Positions 6,424 to 13,902 of a stretch of 24,706 bases of DNA are shown here, in pieces. The notes under the pieces are model-generated. The model was given only the letters and a program-made list of their open reading frames with translations, was not told the origin of the DNA and ran no database searches. The position numbers and the translations under genes are program-made. Each line of letters starts with the position of its first letter. Positions within the stretch are counted from its first letter, which is position 1. The stretch covers positions 30,019 through 54,724 of the forward strand of contig DHDG01000020.1 of NCBI GenBank assembly GCA_002399265.1. The letters run 5' to 3'. This DNA comes from Firmicutes bacterium UBA4882. GTDB lineage: Bacteria > Bacillota > UBA4882.

Positions 6424-8334
6424 TCATTCGCCTTCAGGTTGATCTGGCATTAGCCCGGTGTCGCCTGATGCTAATAAAATCTCCAGCACCGCGATATCGG
6501 CCGGGGTCACTCCCGGAATGCGGGAAGCCTGTCCCAGGGTGCGCGGCCGCTGGATACTAAGCTTCTCACGCGCTTCCCGCGATAACCCACCCGCCGCCTC
6601 ATATTGGAATGTCTCCGGGATCCGGCGGTTTTCATGACGGGCCTGGCGCGCCACCTGCATGCGCTGGCGATCAATATAGCCACTGTATTTGATTTCTTCC
6701 TCCACCTGCCGAATCACATCGATCGGACCCTCCGGCAGACTCTCATCAAAGCGGCGAATCGCATCATAGGAAAGCTCGGGCCGCCTCAGCAGCTCAGCCA
6801 GCGCAATCCGCCCTGCCGGAATGGAGGTGCCTAACTCCTCGAACAGCGACTTTGCCACCGTATTCGCATTAATAGAGGTATTTTGACAACGCTCAATCAG
6901 CTGCGCAATTTGCTGCTTTTTGGCTTCATACTTTTCATATTGCTCTGCGCTAAGCAATCCCACCTGGTAACCCAATTCACACAGCCGCACATCCGCATTC
7001 CCTTCTCTCAGCAGCAACCGGAACTCCGCACGTGAAGTCAGCATGCGGTAAGGATCCTGCGTCCCCTTGGTGGTTAAATCATCAATCATGACGCCGATAT
7101 AGCCCTGCCAGCGCTGCAGCACCAAATCCGCGCGACGACCCTGCCTCTGTATACTTAGCGCAGCATTAATGCCCGCCATTAGTCCCTGCGCGGCCGCTTC
7201 TTCATATCCAGAGGTGCCGTTCAGCTGTCCGGCGCAAAAGAGTCCCGCGATCTCCATGCTTTCCAGCGTGGGTTTCAGCCGCCTACTATCGATCACATCA
7301 TACTCAATCGCATAGCCCGGCCGCATGATGCGCGTCTTCTCCAAACCCGGGATGGTGGCCAGCAACTGATGCTGCACATCAATCGGCAGACTGGTAGAGA
7401 GACCGCTCAAATACATCTCTTCGCCAACCCCGGACTCCGGCTCAATAAATACCGGATGCGACAAACGCTTTGGAAATTCAACAATCTTGCTTTCAATAGA
7501 AGGGCAATAGCGTGGGCCAGCCCCCTTGATAGCGCCCGCAAACAGGGGCGAGCGACCCAAATTGTTTTTAATAATCTCAGCTGTTTCAGCAGTGGTATAT
7601 GTTGTCAGACAAGGCATCTGCGGCCGCGCTGGTGGATCTTCCCAGAATGAAAAACCGCCCGCCTCCGGCTCTCCCACAACTGCGGCGAGGTTACGCCCAT
7701 CAATCGCGCGCCGGTTCACGCGCGGCGAAGTGCCGGTCTTAAAGCGACGCAAGACGAATCCCAAATCGCGCAGTGACTCTGATAATTCCACCGTAGCTGG
7801 AAAACCAGACGGACCAGAGCGGTAATTCAGGTCCCCTATATGGATCATCCCGCCCAGAAAAGTACCGGTTGCCAAAATGAGCGCCTGACATGCAAAGGTT
7901 TCGTCGCCCCGCAACCGCACTCCGCTGATGCGGCCGTTATTGGTCAGCACCTCGATCACGGTGCCCTCTCGTAAATAAAGGCGCGGTTCTCTTTCAAGCA
8001 GCGTTTTCATGGTCTGATGATACAACTTCTTGTCGGACTGTGCGCGCAAAGCTCTGACTGCACGTCCTTTAGCTGTATTCAACATCCGCATCTGCAAATA
8101 GGTCTGATCGACAACGCGTCCCATTTGGCCGCCCAAAGCATCAACTTCCCGTACCAGATGTCCCTTGCCTGGTCCCCCAATCGAGGGGTTGCAGGCCATC
8201 AACGCCACATTATCCAGACTAACTGTTAACACCATTGTTTCGCAGCCCATGCGCGCCGAAGCCAGAGCAGCCTCACATCCGGCATGCCCTGCTCCGACAA
8301 CAATGACATCAAAGTACTGCTCCACAGTAATCAC
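6424..8334 (-). CDS. mnmG: tRNA uridine-5-carboxymethylaminomethyl modification enzyme MnmG
   Basis: This 636-residue flavoprotein (GidA) works with MnmE to place carboxymethylaminomethyl on C5 of wobble uridine 34 in certain tRNAs. The FAD-binding dinucleotide fold is clear at the N-terminus (VGAGHAGCEAA, about 13-23). The MnmG signatures GPRYCPSIE and the C-terminal helical MnmE-contact domain, with GYIDRQ and IPGVTPADI, are present, and the length is normal. The first possible start is a GTG at 8334, directly abutting the mnmE stop codon. A second GTG at 8325 has AGGTGA five bases upstream and may be the true start, giving MEQYFDVIVVGAG. The difference is three residues. Confidence 0.97.
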   Translation of the reverse strand: MITVEQYFDVIVVGAGHAGCEAALASARMGCETMVLTVSLDNVALMACNPSIGGPGKGHLVREVDALGGQMGRVVDQTYLQMRMLNTAKGRAVRALRAQSDKKLYHQTMKTLLEREPRLYLREGTVIEVLTNNGRISGVRLRGDETFACQALILATGTFLGGMIHIGDLNYRSGPSGFPATVELSESLRDLGFVLRRFKTGTSPRVNRRAIDGRNLAAVVGEPEAGGFSFWEDPPARPQMPCLTTYTTAETAEIIKNNLGRSPLFAGAIKGAGPRYCPSIESKIVEFPKRLSHPVFIEPESGVGEEMYLSGLSTSLPIDVQHQLLATIPGLEKTRIMRPGYAIEYDVIDSRRLKPTLESMEIAGLFCAGQLNGTSGYEEAAAQGLMAGINAALSIQRQGRRADLVLQRWQGYIGVMIDDLTTKGTQDPYRMLTSRAEFRLLLREGNADVRLCELGYQVGLLSAEQYEKYEAKKQQIAQLIERCQNTSINANTVAKSLFEELGTSIPAGRIALAELLRRPELSYDAIRRFDESLPEGPIDVIRQVEEEIKYSGYIDRQRMQVARQARHENRRIPETFQYEAAGGLSREAREKLSIQRPRTLGQASRIPGVTPADIAVLEILLASGDTGLMPDQPEGE

Positions 8335-9723
8335 CTATTTCCCAACGCAAAAATGACTAAAAATGGCCTCGACGATCGATTCATCTGCTGATTTGCCGCT
8401 GATGCGCCCCAGAGCGTTTAATGCCGCACGCAAATCTGTAACGATCAGATCTGGCTCCAAGCCACCCGCAATCGCCTGCTCTGCCTGCTCAAGGTTACGC
8501 ACAGCATCTCCCAGTGCCGCTTTATGTCTTTCGTTCACTGCTAAATAGCCTTCTGATGCCGGAACACGACCATTGAAGACCTCATTAATTAAGGTATCCT
8601 GCAAAGGCCCCAGTCCTTCGCCCCTCAATATGGAAGTCTTCACCACTGGCCGCCCCGGAAAAAGTACGGCGATCTCTTCCTCAGCAATCCGGGCTGGCAG
8701 ATCGGCCTTATTTAAAACAATGATCACATGCTCCTTGGCGGCGATGGCCTCCCCCAGACCCGGGCTGAGCTGGCGTGTCGCACCATCATCACCCGCGTCC
8801 AGAATCAGCAGCACCGCATCCGCCTGTCGCAAATATTCCATCGATCGCTGAATGCCAATCCGCTCCACCGGATTATCAGTTTCATGAATGCCAGCCGTGT
8901 CAGTCAACCGAAAGACAAAGCCCTGTAAGTTGACATATTCCTCCAATGGATCCCGGGTCGTACCGGGAATCTCGGTCACAATAGCACGTTCATAACGCAT
9001 TAAAGCATTTAATAGACTTGATTTACCGACATTCGGCGGTCCGATGATTGCCACGAGGATCCCTTCGCGGATCAGTCGGCCCGCGTCCGCCGAACGCTCC
9101 AGTTCCTTCAGATCCCGGCGCCAGCCCACAAGTTCCTTCCTTAGCCCGGCCAGGTCCTCGCTGGTCACCTCGTCTTCCGGAAAGTCGATCTGCGCTTCTA
9201 AAGCAGCTGTGTACAGCAGTAGGGCACTCTCAATCGTGCCGACCGCTTCAGTCAAACCGCCCTGCAGTTGATGGATGGCCTGCTGTAGCCCACGCTCGGA
9301 TTTGGCTGAGATCAGATCAACGATCGCCTCCGCCTGCGTCAGATCAAGGCGTCCGTTGAGAAAAGCGCGCTTGGAAAACTCGCCGGCTTCTGCCGGCCTT
9401 GCACCGGCCACCATAAATGCCGCCATCAGGCGCTTCATGTTGAGCGGCCCACCGTGTCCAAAGACTTCCACCGTGTTTTCTCCAGTGAAGGAATGGGGCG
9501 CTTCCATCCGCACATAAGTCACTTGATCTAATAGCACTCCATTGATTGGATCAACAGCCTGGCCCGTATAGAGATGGCGCACGCGGCTAGCCCGGGCCTC
9601 TTTTCCACTCAGGGAACGCAAAACCTGCGCTGCCACAACCCAGGCATCGCGGCCGCTGATACGGATCCCTCCGATCCCGCCTTCTCCGGGGGGCGTCATG
9701 ATTGCGGCAATCACATCATCCAT
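8335..9723 (-). CDS. mnmE: tRNA modification GTPase MnmE
   Basis: This 462-residue GTPase (TrmE) pairs with MnmG in wobble-uridine modification, using a folate one-carbon donor. The order is an N-terminal tetrahydrofolate-binding domain (about 1-118), a helical domain interrupted by a G domain, and the C-terminal FCVGK whose cysteine is conserved. G-domain motifs are visible: GPPNVGKSS (G1), GTTRD (G2), DTAGI (G3) and NKAD (G4). The ATG has GGAGGGG about eight bases upstream. It is the first gene after a strong terminator at 9823-9848, so its promoter should lie within 9724-9822. I saw short direct repeats of AAATCGCT there but no convincing promoter. Confidence 0.97.
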   Translation of the reverse strand: MDDVIAAIMTPPGEGGIGGIRISGRDAWVVAAQVLRSLSGKEARASRVRHLYTGQAVDPINGVLLDQVTYVRMEAPHSFTGENTVEVFGHGGPLNMKRLMAAFMVAGARPAEAGEFSKRAFLNGRLDLTQAEAIVDLISAKSERGLQQAIHQLQGGLTEAVGTIESALLLYTAALEAQIDFPEDEVTSEDLAGLRKELVGWRRDLKELERSADAGRLIREGILVAIIGPPNVGKSSLLNALMRYERAIVTEIPGTTRDPLEEYVNLQGFVFRLTDTAGIHETDNPVERIGIQRSMEYLRQADAVLLILDAGDDGATRQLSPGLGEAIAAKEHVIIVLNKADLPARIAEEEIAVLFPGRPVVKTSILRGEGLGPLQDTLINEVFNGRVPASEGYLAVNERHKAALGDAVRNLEQAEQAIAGGLEPDLIVTDLRAALNALGRISGKSADESIVEAIFSHFCVGK

Positions 9724-9822
9724 CTATTTTCCCCTCCAAAGAGTCGCTCCAAAGCCTACATCAACCTCACCAAAAATCGCTTCGAACCGCTGTAAATCGC
9801 TGCAAAAAAGAGAAAAAGAAAA

Positions 9823-9848
9823 AGCGTGCCCCGGATAAGAGGCACGCT
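9823..9848 (-). terminator. intrinsic terminator of the rpmH-jag operon
   Basis: On the minus strand a stem of eight perfect pairs (AGCGTGCC / GGCACGCT), extendable by two more including one G-U pair, is followed by TTTTTCTTTTTCTC. It lies 11 bases after the jag stop. Confidence 0.9.
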
Positions 9849-9859
9849 GCGGTAAACCA

Positions 9860-10486
9860 TTAATCGCGGTTTTCAGGGGAGATGATCACCCGGCGGTAAG
9901 GATCTTCTCCTTCACTATACGTAGACACATTGCTGACATTCTGCAGTGTGGTGTGAATAATCCGTCGCTCTTGCGGTGTCATCGGCTCAAGAATCATCTT
10001 TTTCTTATCTTTGCTAACTTTGTCGGCCATACGCAACGCCAGTCGACGCAGCGATTCTTCGCGGCGCTTCCGGTAGCCTTCCACATCCACGATCAGCCTC
10101 TGCTTCTCTTCCGCATTCCGATTGGCCACGATATTGACCAAGTATTGCAGTGAATCGAGAGTTTGTCCGCGCCGACCGATCAACGCAGCTACATCATCGC
10201 CAAAAATCTCCAAAACTGCGTTTTCATCTTGCATGGTTGCAGAAATTTCTGACTTGAGGCCGGCAGCGTCCAGCAGTTTTTGCAGAAAAGCGCGTCCTTC
10301 TTCGAGCGGCTGCTGCAAATACGTAACGCGTACCCTGGCAGTACGGGCACCCAAAAAGCCAAGTAAACCCTTACTGCCCTCGTCGAGTACCTCAATCCGG
10401 ACCATAGAACGGTCTGCGCCTAATTCCTGTAAAGCTTCTTCAATAGCGTCTTCGACTGATTTACTTGTTTTTTCCAGAATTTTCAT
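9860..10486 (-). CDS. jag: RNA-binding protein Jag/KhpB (SpoIIIJ-associated)
   Basis: This is a 208-residue RNA-binding protein of the Jag/KhpB family, linked in Bacillota to cell elongation and division control and always found beside yidC. It has a Jag N-terminal domain (about 1-50, ending GLLGFLG), a KH-type domain with the loop IGRRGQ (103-108) and an R3H domain (MTPQERRIIH, 169-178). I chose the ATG at 10486, giving MKILEKTSKSVEDAIEEAL, which matches the family start and the usual length. An ATG at 10498 would add four residues. Either start lies within the 3' end of yidC, overlapping by 26 or 38 bases, so translation is probably coupled. Confidence 0.95.
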   Translation of the reverse strand: MKILEKTSKSVEDAIEEALQELGADRSMVRIEVLDEGSKGLLGFLGARTARVRVTYLQQPLEEGRAFLQKLLDAAGLKSEISATMQDENAVLEIFGDDVAALIGRRGQTLDSLQYLVNIVANRNAEEKQRLIVDVEGYRKRREESLRRLALRMADKVSKDKKKMILEPMTPQERRIIHTTLQNVSNVSTYSEGEDPYRRVIISPENRD

Positions 10487-11168
10487 TAGCGGGTTCATTC
10501 CCCCTTGGCGGATCCTTAAGAAAGAGTTCCAATCCGTAATGTTGTGCAATACCAAAAATGGTATTTGACATCCAGTAGACTGCCAGACCAAATGGTAGCG
10601 TCGCCGTAATCCATGCCATGAAAAGAGGCATGATATAGAGCATTCCCTTTTGCGAAGCATCCGCGGAAACCTGGGCCTGCTGCCAGTAGGTGGACAACGC
10701 CGTAATCACTACAATAACGACTAAAGCCAGAGTACCCTGTTGCGATACGATGGTACTCAATTCCAGACCCAAAAACTTTGTGCCAGCCATCGCTACTCCA
10801 TAAGTCTCCGGGTTGCGCAGCAAAGTAAACCATCCAAAGAAAATTGGCATTTGCAGCAAAAGAGGCAGACATCCGCTGAATGGATTCATGTTTTCCCTTT
10901 TCATGAGCTCCATTTGTTGTTTCTGCAATTCTTCCGGATTCCCTTTATACTTTTCCTGCAGCGCCTTGAGCTTGGGCTGCAGAACCCGGTTCTTTTTCAT
11001 GTAGCGGTGCTGTTTAATTCCGGTGGGCAGCAATACGACCTTCAGTAGTAAAGTAACCAAGATAATCGATATGCCGTAATTTTGAACCAACCCATTAATA
11101 AACTCTAATATAACGGCCATGACTTTCGCAATAGCACCTATCTGATTCACGCTCCTCTCGGATTCCAA
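10461..11168 (-). CDS. yidC: membrane protein insertase YidC/Oxa1
   Basis: This 235-residue polytopic protein inserts proteins into the cytoplasmic membrane, alone or with SecYEG. It has the conserved first core helix YGISIILVTLLLKVVLLP (31-48), where a lysine (43) takes the place of the usual hydrophilic-groove arginine. A basic cytoplasmic hairpin follows (about 52-95, with LQPKLKALQEKYKGNP) and then further hydrophobic segments including MNPFSGCLPLLLQMPIFFGWF. It lacks a separate signal peptide and lipobox, like many clostridial short YidC proteins. The start is uncertain: the TTG at 11168 has no good ribosome-binding site, a GTG at 11150 lies only one base after GAGAGGAG, and an ATG at 11120 is poorly placed. 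It lies between yidD (15-base gap) and jag in one operon. Confidence 0.95.
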   Translation of the reverse strand: MESERSVNQIGAIAKVMAVILEFINGLVQNYGISIILVTLLLKVVLLPTGIKQHRYMKKNRVLQPKLKALQEKYKGNPEELQKQQMELMKRENMNPFSGCLPLLLQMPIFFGWFTLLRNPETYGVAMAGTKFLGLELSTIVSQQGTLALVVIVVITALSTYWQQAQVSADASQKGMLYIMPLFMAWITATLPFGLAVYWMSNTIFGIAQHYGLELFLKDPPRGNEPANENSGKNK

Positions 11169-11183
11169 TCTGAAATTAAGCTA

Positions 11184-11393
11184 TCAAGGAACCGGATCAT
11201 ATCCTCCTGGATTCCATGGATGACATCTCAAAATTCGTCGGACAGCCAGCCAGCCTCCCTTAAGCACTCCGTATTTCTCAACGGCAGTCATGGCATACAT
11301 CGAACAGGTTGGCTGAAAACGGCATTTCGGTCCCAGAAGCGGGGAAATGAATTTGCGATAAAAACGTAATAAAAGAAGGATTGCACCCTTCAT
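11184..11393 (-). CDS. yidD: membrane protein insertion efficiency factor YidD
   Basis: This 69-residue protein has the YidD pattern LLRFYRKFISPLLGPKCRF, then QPTCSMYA and RRILRCHPWNPGGYDPVP, with its three conserved cysteines. It is a peripheral inner-face membrane protein thought to assist YidC. Its ATG overlaps the rnpA stop as ATGA, with AAGGGG about six bases upstream, which indicates translational coupling. Confidence 0.97.
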   Translation of the reverse strand: MKGAILLLLRFYRKFISPLLGPKCRFQPTCSMYAMTAVEKYGVLKGGWLAVRRILRCHPWNPGGYDPVP

Positions 11394-11773
11394 GGGGAAC
11401 CCCTTCCCTTAAAACCTTCCACGCCACCTTCGGCGTTTTCGTGCCAAAATCCGGCACGCTTCCAAAGGTCTTTCATATATAAGAACATTTCTTCCAGTCC
11501 CAGCCCGGCCACGGGACGCCTGGCCAAAACAACCATATGCATCTGGTCCGGCGTGCATGCCCGCAAACGCAAAAAAGCCTCACGCATTAACCTTTTGATC
11601 CTATTACGCATCACAGCATGTCCGATTTTCTTTCCAACGGCGAAACCAATGCGACGATCGCCTTCCGTGGAAGGCAGATAATACAAAACAAGCATTTTGT
11701 TCGAAAGGGAACGACCTTCTTGCAAAACCTGCTGAAACTCGTCCCCTTTACGTAAAGAAAATCTCAAGTTCAA
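11390..11773 (-). CDS. rnpA: ribonuclease P protein component
   Basis: This is the 127-residue protein subunit of RNase P, which joins the catalytic RNA to remove 5' leaders from precursor tRNAs. The signature VGKKIGHAVMRNRIKRLMRE carries the RNR RNA-binding motif (56-58). The start is TTG (11771-11773), and a second TTG two codons on (MRFSLRKG) is equally possible given the weak AGGCG upstream. It lies 73 bases after rpmH and overlaps yidD by four bases. The C-terminal ten residues (EGFKGRGSP) are a variable glycine-rich tail. Confidence 0.96.
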   Translation of the reverse strand: MNLRFSLRKGDEFQQVLQEGRSLSNKMLVLYYLPSTEGDRRIGFAVGKKIGHAVMRNRIKRLMREAFLRLRACTPDQMHMVVLARRPVAGLGLEEMFLYMKDLWKRAGFWHENAEGGVEGFKGRGSP

Positions 11774-11846
11774 TCACGCCTGAAAACGATACTTCCTGTC
11801 AAAAGACAGCCTGGGGATCAAAATGAATGCTCCCTGTGCCAAAAAT

Positions 11847-11980
11847 CAGGCAGACAATACTCTGCGGCCTTTAGCGCGACGCCGACCAATTACTCTACGG
11901 CCACTTTTTGTGCTCATACGCACCAAAAAGCCATGATCCTTTTTACGTTTTCTTTGATTGGGCTGAAAAGTCATTTTCAT
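11847..11980 (-). CDS. rpmH: 50S ribosomal protein L34, apparent one-base frameshift
   Basis: The region encodes the 44-residue L34 of the large ribosomal subunit, but in two frames. From the ATG at 11980, with GGGGGTGA five bases upstream, the frame reads MKMTFQPNQRKRK and then diverges to stop at 11915-11917. The rest, KDHGFLVRMSTKSGRRVIG and RRRAKGRRVLSA, lies in the next frame down to TGA at 11847-11849, and that frame is closed upstream by TAA. Adding one A to the run AAAA at 11941-11944 restores a perfect L34. The rest of the operon is intact and the promoter and ribosome-binding site are excellent, so a sequencing error in a five-A run is the likeliest cause. A real mutation or slippage cannot be excluded. 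Confidence 0.9.
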
Positions 11981-12057
11981 AGATCTCACCCCCGCCTCTA
12001 AACATGACCCTTAAAAGTATAAGGTTATCAACATTAACCATATAGACATCAAATTAT

Positions 12058-12086
12058 ATTATAAACAGGGGGTTGCGATCTGTCAA
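12058..12086 (-). promoter_or_regulatory. consensus sigma-A promoter for the rpmH operon
   Basis: On the minus strand TTGACA (12081-12086) and TATAAT (12058-12063) are separated by exactly 17 bases, a perfect match to the housekeeping promoter. It points into rpmH about 78 bases downstream, fitting the high expression needed for a ribosomal protein gene. Confidence 0.9.
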
Positions 12087-12221
12087 GCAACAGCGTTATC
12101 GGCTGATTTTCACTCATTCTGCCCAAGTTATTCTTGCGCCTAAAAAGGCGATTTTATTCCATTACCTGCCTCACAGATATGCTAGTAGCTCATAAACGTC
12201 TGAGAAGAACTTTGCCAAAAG

Positions 12222-12230
12222 TTATCCACA
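12222..12230 (+). promoter_or_regulatory. DnaA box (perfect consensus)
   Basis: TTATCCACA on the plus strand matches the DnaA-binding consensus exactly. Confidence 0.9.
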
Positions 12231-12260
12231 TCTGGTATGATATAGCCGGTTCCAAAAAAA

Positions 12261-12293
12261 TTATCCACTGTTTGTGGAAAAGCATGTGGACAG
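12261..12293. promoter_or_regulatory. cluster of near-consensus DnaA boxes
   Basis: TTATCCACT (12261-12269, plus, one mismatch), TTTTCCACA (12273-12281 read on the minus strand, fits TTWTNCACA) and a weaker CTGTCCACA (12285-12293, minus) lie within 33 bases, spaced about 12 bases apart from start to start. Confidence 0.75.
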
Positions 12294-12421
12294 TCTTTGT
12301 TATCTGCGCATTTCTGTTTTTTCCAACATCCCTTCTTAGGTTTCTGTCACCAAAATTAACTTGTTTTGGCAAATCAACTCGGTTTCACCTTGTTTTTTTT
12401 TCTATTTTTACAGTTTTTCTC

Positions 12422-12430
12422 TGTGCATAA
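12422..12430 (-). promoter_or_regulatory. DnaA box
   Basis: Read on the minus strand it is TTATGCACA, which fits the TTWTNCACA consensus. It follows the T-rich stretch. Confidence 0.7.
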
Positions 12431-12483
12431 AAAGAGCTATCCAAATCGCATATTCCAGAAACGGACCCTTTCGTCCCTAATTC

Positions 12484-12513
12484 TTAACAGCTGTGGATAA
12501 CTTTGTGTATAAG
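12484..12513 (+). promoter_or_regulatory. probable dnaA promoter overlapping two DnaA boxes
   Basis: TTAACA (12484-12489) and TATAAG (12508-12513) are 18 bases apart and would start transcription near 12,520. Two DnaA boxes read on the minus strand, TTATCCACA (12492-12500, perfect) and TTATACACA (12504-12512), fill the spacer and the -10 element. DnaA binding here would be expected to repress its own gene, as is known in Bacillus and E. coli. The regulation is inferred. Confidence 0.6.
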
Positions 12514-12561
12514 ATGGCGATTTTTCTTTGAAGTGAGGTGTGCCGCTTTTAAGCGGGAATT

Positions 12562-13902
12562 ATGAGCGAACAACTGCAAAATCTTTGGAACACCATTTTA
12601 AAGATGATTGAACCGAATGTACCCAAACCGAGCTTTGAGACGTGGCTTAAGCCGACGTCAGCTGCATCTTTCAAAGATAATACCCTTTTTATCGAAGCTC
12701 CCAACGATTTTTTCCGGGATTGGCTGGAAACAAAGTATGCCCTTATGATCAAAGATGCTATTAAACAGCTGCTCAATGAGGAGGTCGAGCTCAGTTTTGT
12801 GATTCCGGCTGCCGCTACATTGGAGCCGGTGGCTACTGCCGAAGCCCCCTCTGAGATTCCTCCCCAGGAGGATCCGGCAATTTCTGCCTTGAACCCTAAG
12901 TATACCTTTGATTCCTTTGTGGTCGGCGAGGGCAATCGATTTGCCCATGCGGCTTCACTGGCAGTATCGGAAGCGCCTGGAAAGGCTTATAATCCGCTAT
13001 TTGTCTATGGCGGCGTCGGTCTGGGCAAAACACACCTGATGCACGCGGTTGGTCATTATGTCAAACAACATCATCCTTTCATGAGAGTAGTCTATATTAC
13101 GACTGAAAAATTTGCGAACGAAATTATCGACGCCATTCAGTTTAAACGCACCGGTACTTTCCGTGAACGCTATCGCAACGTTGATTTATTGCTGGTGGAT
13201 GATATTCAATTTCTTGCAGGTAAACAAAGCACCCAAGAGGAATTCTTTCATACATTCAATACGCTTTATGAATCTGGCAAACAGATCATTATTTCCAGTG
13301 ATCGTCCGCCCAAAGAAATTCCGACTCTGGAAGATCGTCTCCGTTCACGTTTTGAATGGGGCTTAATTACTGATATTCAGGCTCCTGATCTCGAAACCAG
13401 AATTGCTATTTTGCGTAAAAAAGCCGGTGCCGAAAACTGGCGTATTCCGAATGAAGTGATTGTCCATATTGCCAATCAGATTCAATCCAACATCCGCGAA
13501 CTGGAAGGTGCCTTAATTCGGGTAATCGCATATTCCTCACTGCAAGGAGAGGAAGTTACACTTGATCTCGCCAATGAGGCTTTAAAAGAACTCCTCAGTT
13601 CCTCCAAAGCAAGGCAAATCAGTATTGCCTCCATTCAACAGGTGGTGGCAGCTTATTATCAGCTTGATCTGGCTGACATGAAGGCTAAGAAGCGCACCAG
13701 AGATATCACACTGCCCAGGCAAGTCGCCATGTATCTGTCAAGAACACTGACAGATATGTCTTTGCCGCGCATTGGTGACGAATTTGGCGGCCGCGATCAT
13801 ACTACCGTCATGCATGCCTGCAATCGGATCACTGAAATGATCAAAGAAGATTCCTCTTTTGAAAGAACCATCCGTGAATTAACCAGACGCATCAAAGGAT
13901 AA
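12562..13902 (+). CDS. dnaA: chromosomal replication initiator DnaA
   Basis: This 446-residue AAA+ protein binds DnaA boxes, forms an ATP-dependent filament and melts oriC. It has domain I (1 to about 80, LWNTILKMIEP and PSFETWL), a short Ala/Pro/Glu-rich linker (about 82-108), an AAA+ domain with Walker A GGVGLGKT (150-157) and Walker B LLLVDD (209-214), and C-terminal DNA-binding domain IV with GGRDHTTVMHA. The start matches the family N-terminus. The best ribosome-binding site, GAGGTG (12535-12540), is 21 bases upstream, with a small hairpin (CCGCTT/AAGCGG, 12543-12556) in between that would bring it to a normal distance. GCGGGA closer to the ATG is the alternative. Confidence 0.98.
   Translation: MSEQLQNLWNTILKMIEPNVPKPSFETWLKPTSAASFKDNTLFIEAPNDFFRDWLETKYALMIKDAIKQLLNEEVELSFVIPAAATLEPVATAEAPSEIPPQEDPAISALNPKYTFDSFVVGEGNRFAHAASLAVSEAPGKAYNPLFVYGGVGLGKTHLMHAVGHYVKQHHPFMRVVYITTEKFANEIIDAIQFKRTGTFRERYRNVDLLLVDDIQFLAGKQSTQEEFFHTFNTLYESGKQIIISSDRPPKEIPTLEDRLRSRFEWGLITDIQAPDLETRIAILRKKAGAENWRIPNEVIVHIANQIQSNIRELEGALIRVIAYSSLQGEEVTLDLANEALKELLSSSKARQISIASIQQVVAAYYQLDLADMKAKKRTRDITLPRQVAMYLSRTLTDMSLPRIGDEFGGRDHTTVMHACNRITEMIKEDSSFERTIRELTRRIKG

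Larger units (their letters stand above)
11981..12561. other. rpmH-dnaA intergenic part of the replication origin
   Basis: This 581-base gap between divergent genes carries the rpmH promoter, a cluster of DnaA boxes (listed separately), a T-rich stretch at about 12,377-12,420 and the dnaA promoter region. A possible weak box, TTATCAACA, lies at 12025-12033 beside the rpmH leader. I see no gene here: the open frames in this stretch are low-complexity, have no ribosome-binding sites and match nothing known. By analogy with Bacillus it is the upstream half of a bipartite oriC. Confidence 0.88.

Noticed and set aside
12134..12430. Open frame of 98 codons in the rpmH-dnaA gap
   Set aside because: It covers DnaA boxes and the T-rich stretch, has no ribosome-binding site, and its translation is low-complexity hydrophobic. 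It is a by-product of origin sequence.
12407..12433. Alternative dnaA promoter TTTACA with TAAAAA
   Set aside because: The spacing is only 15 bases and the -10 element is poor. The TTAACA/TATAAG pair closer to the gene is better.
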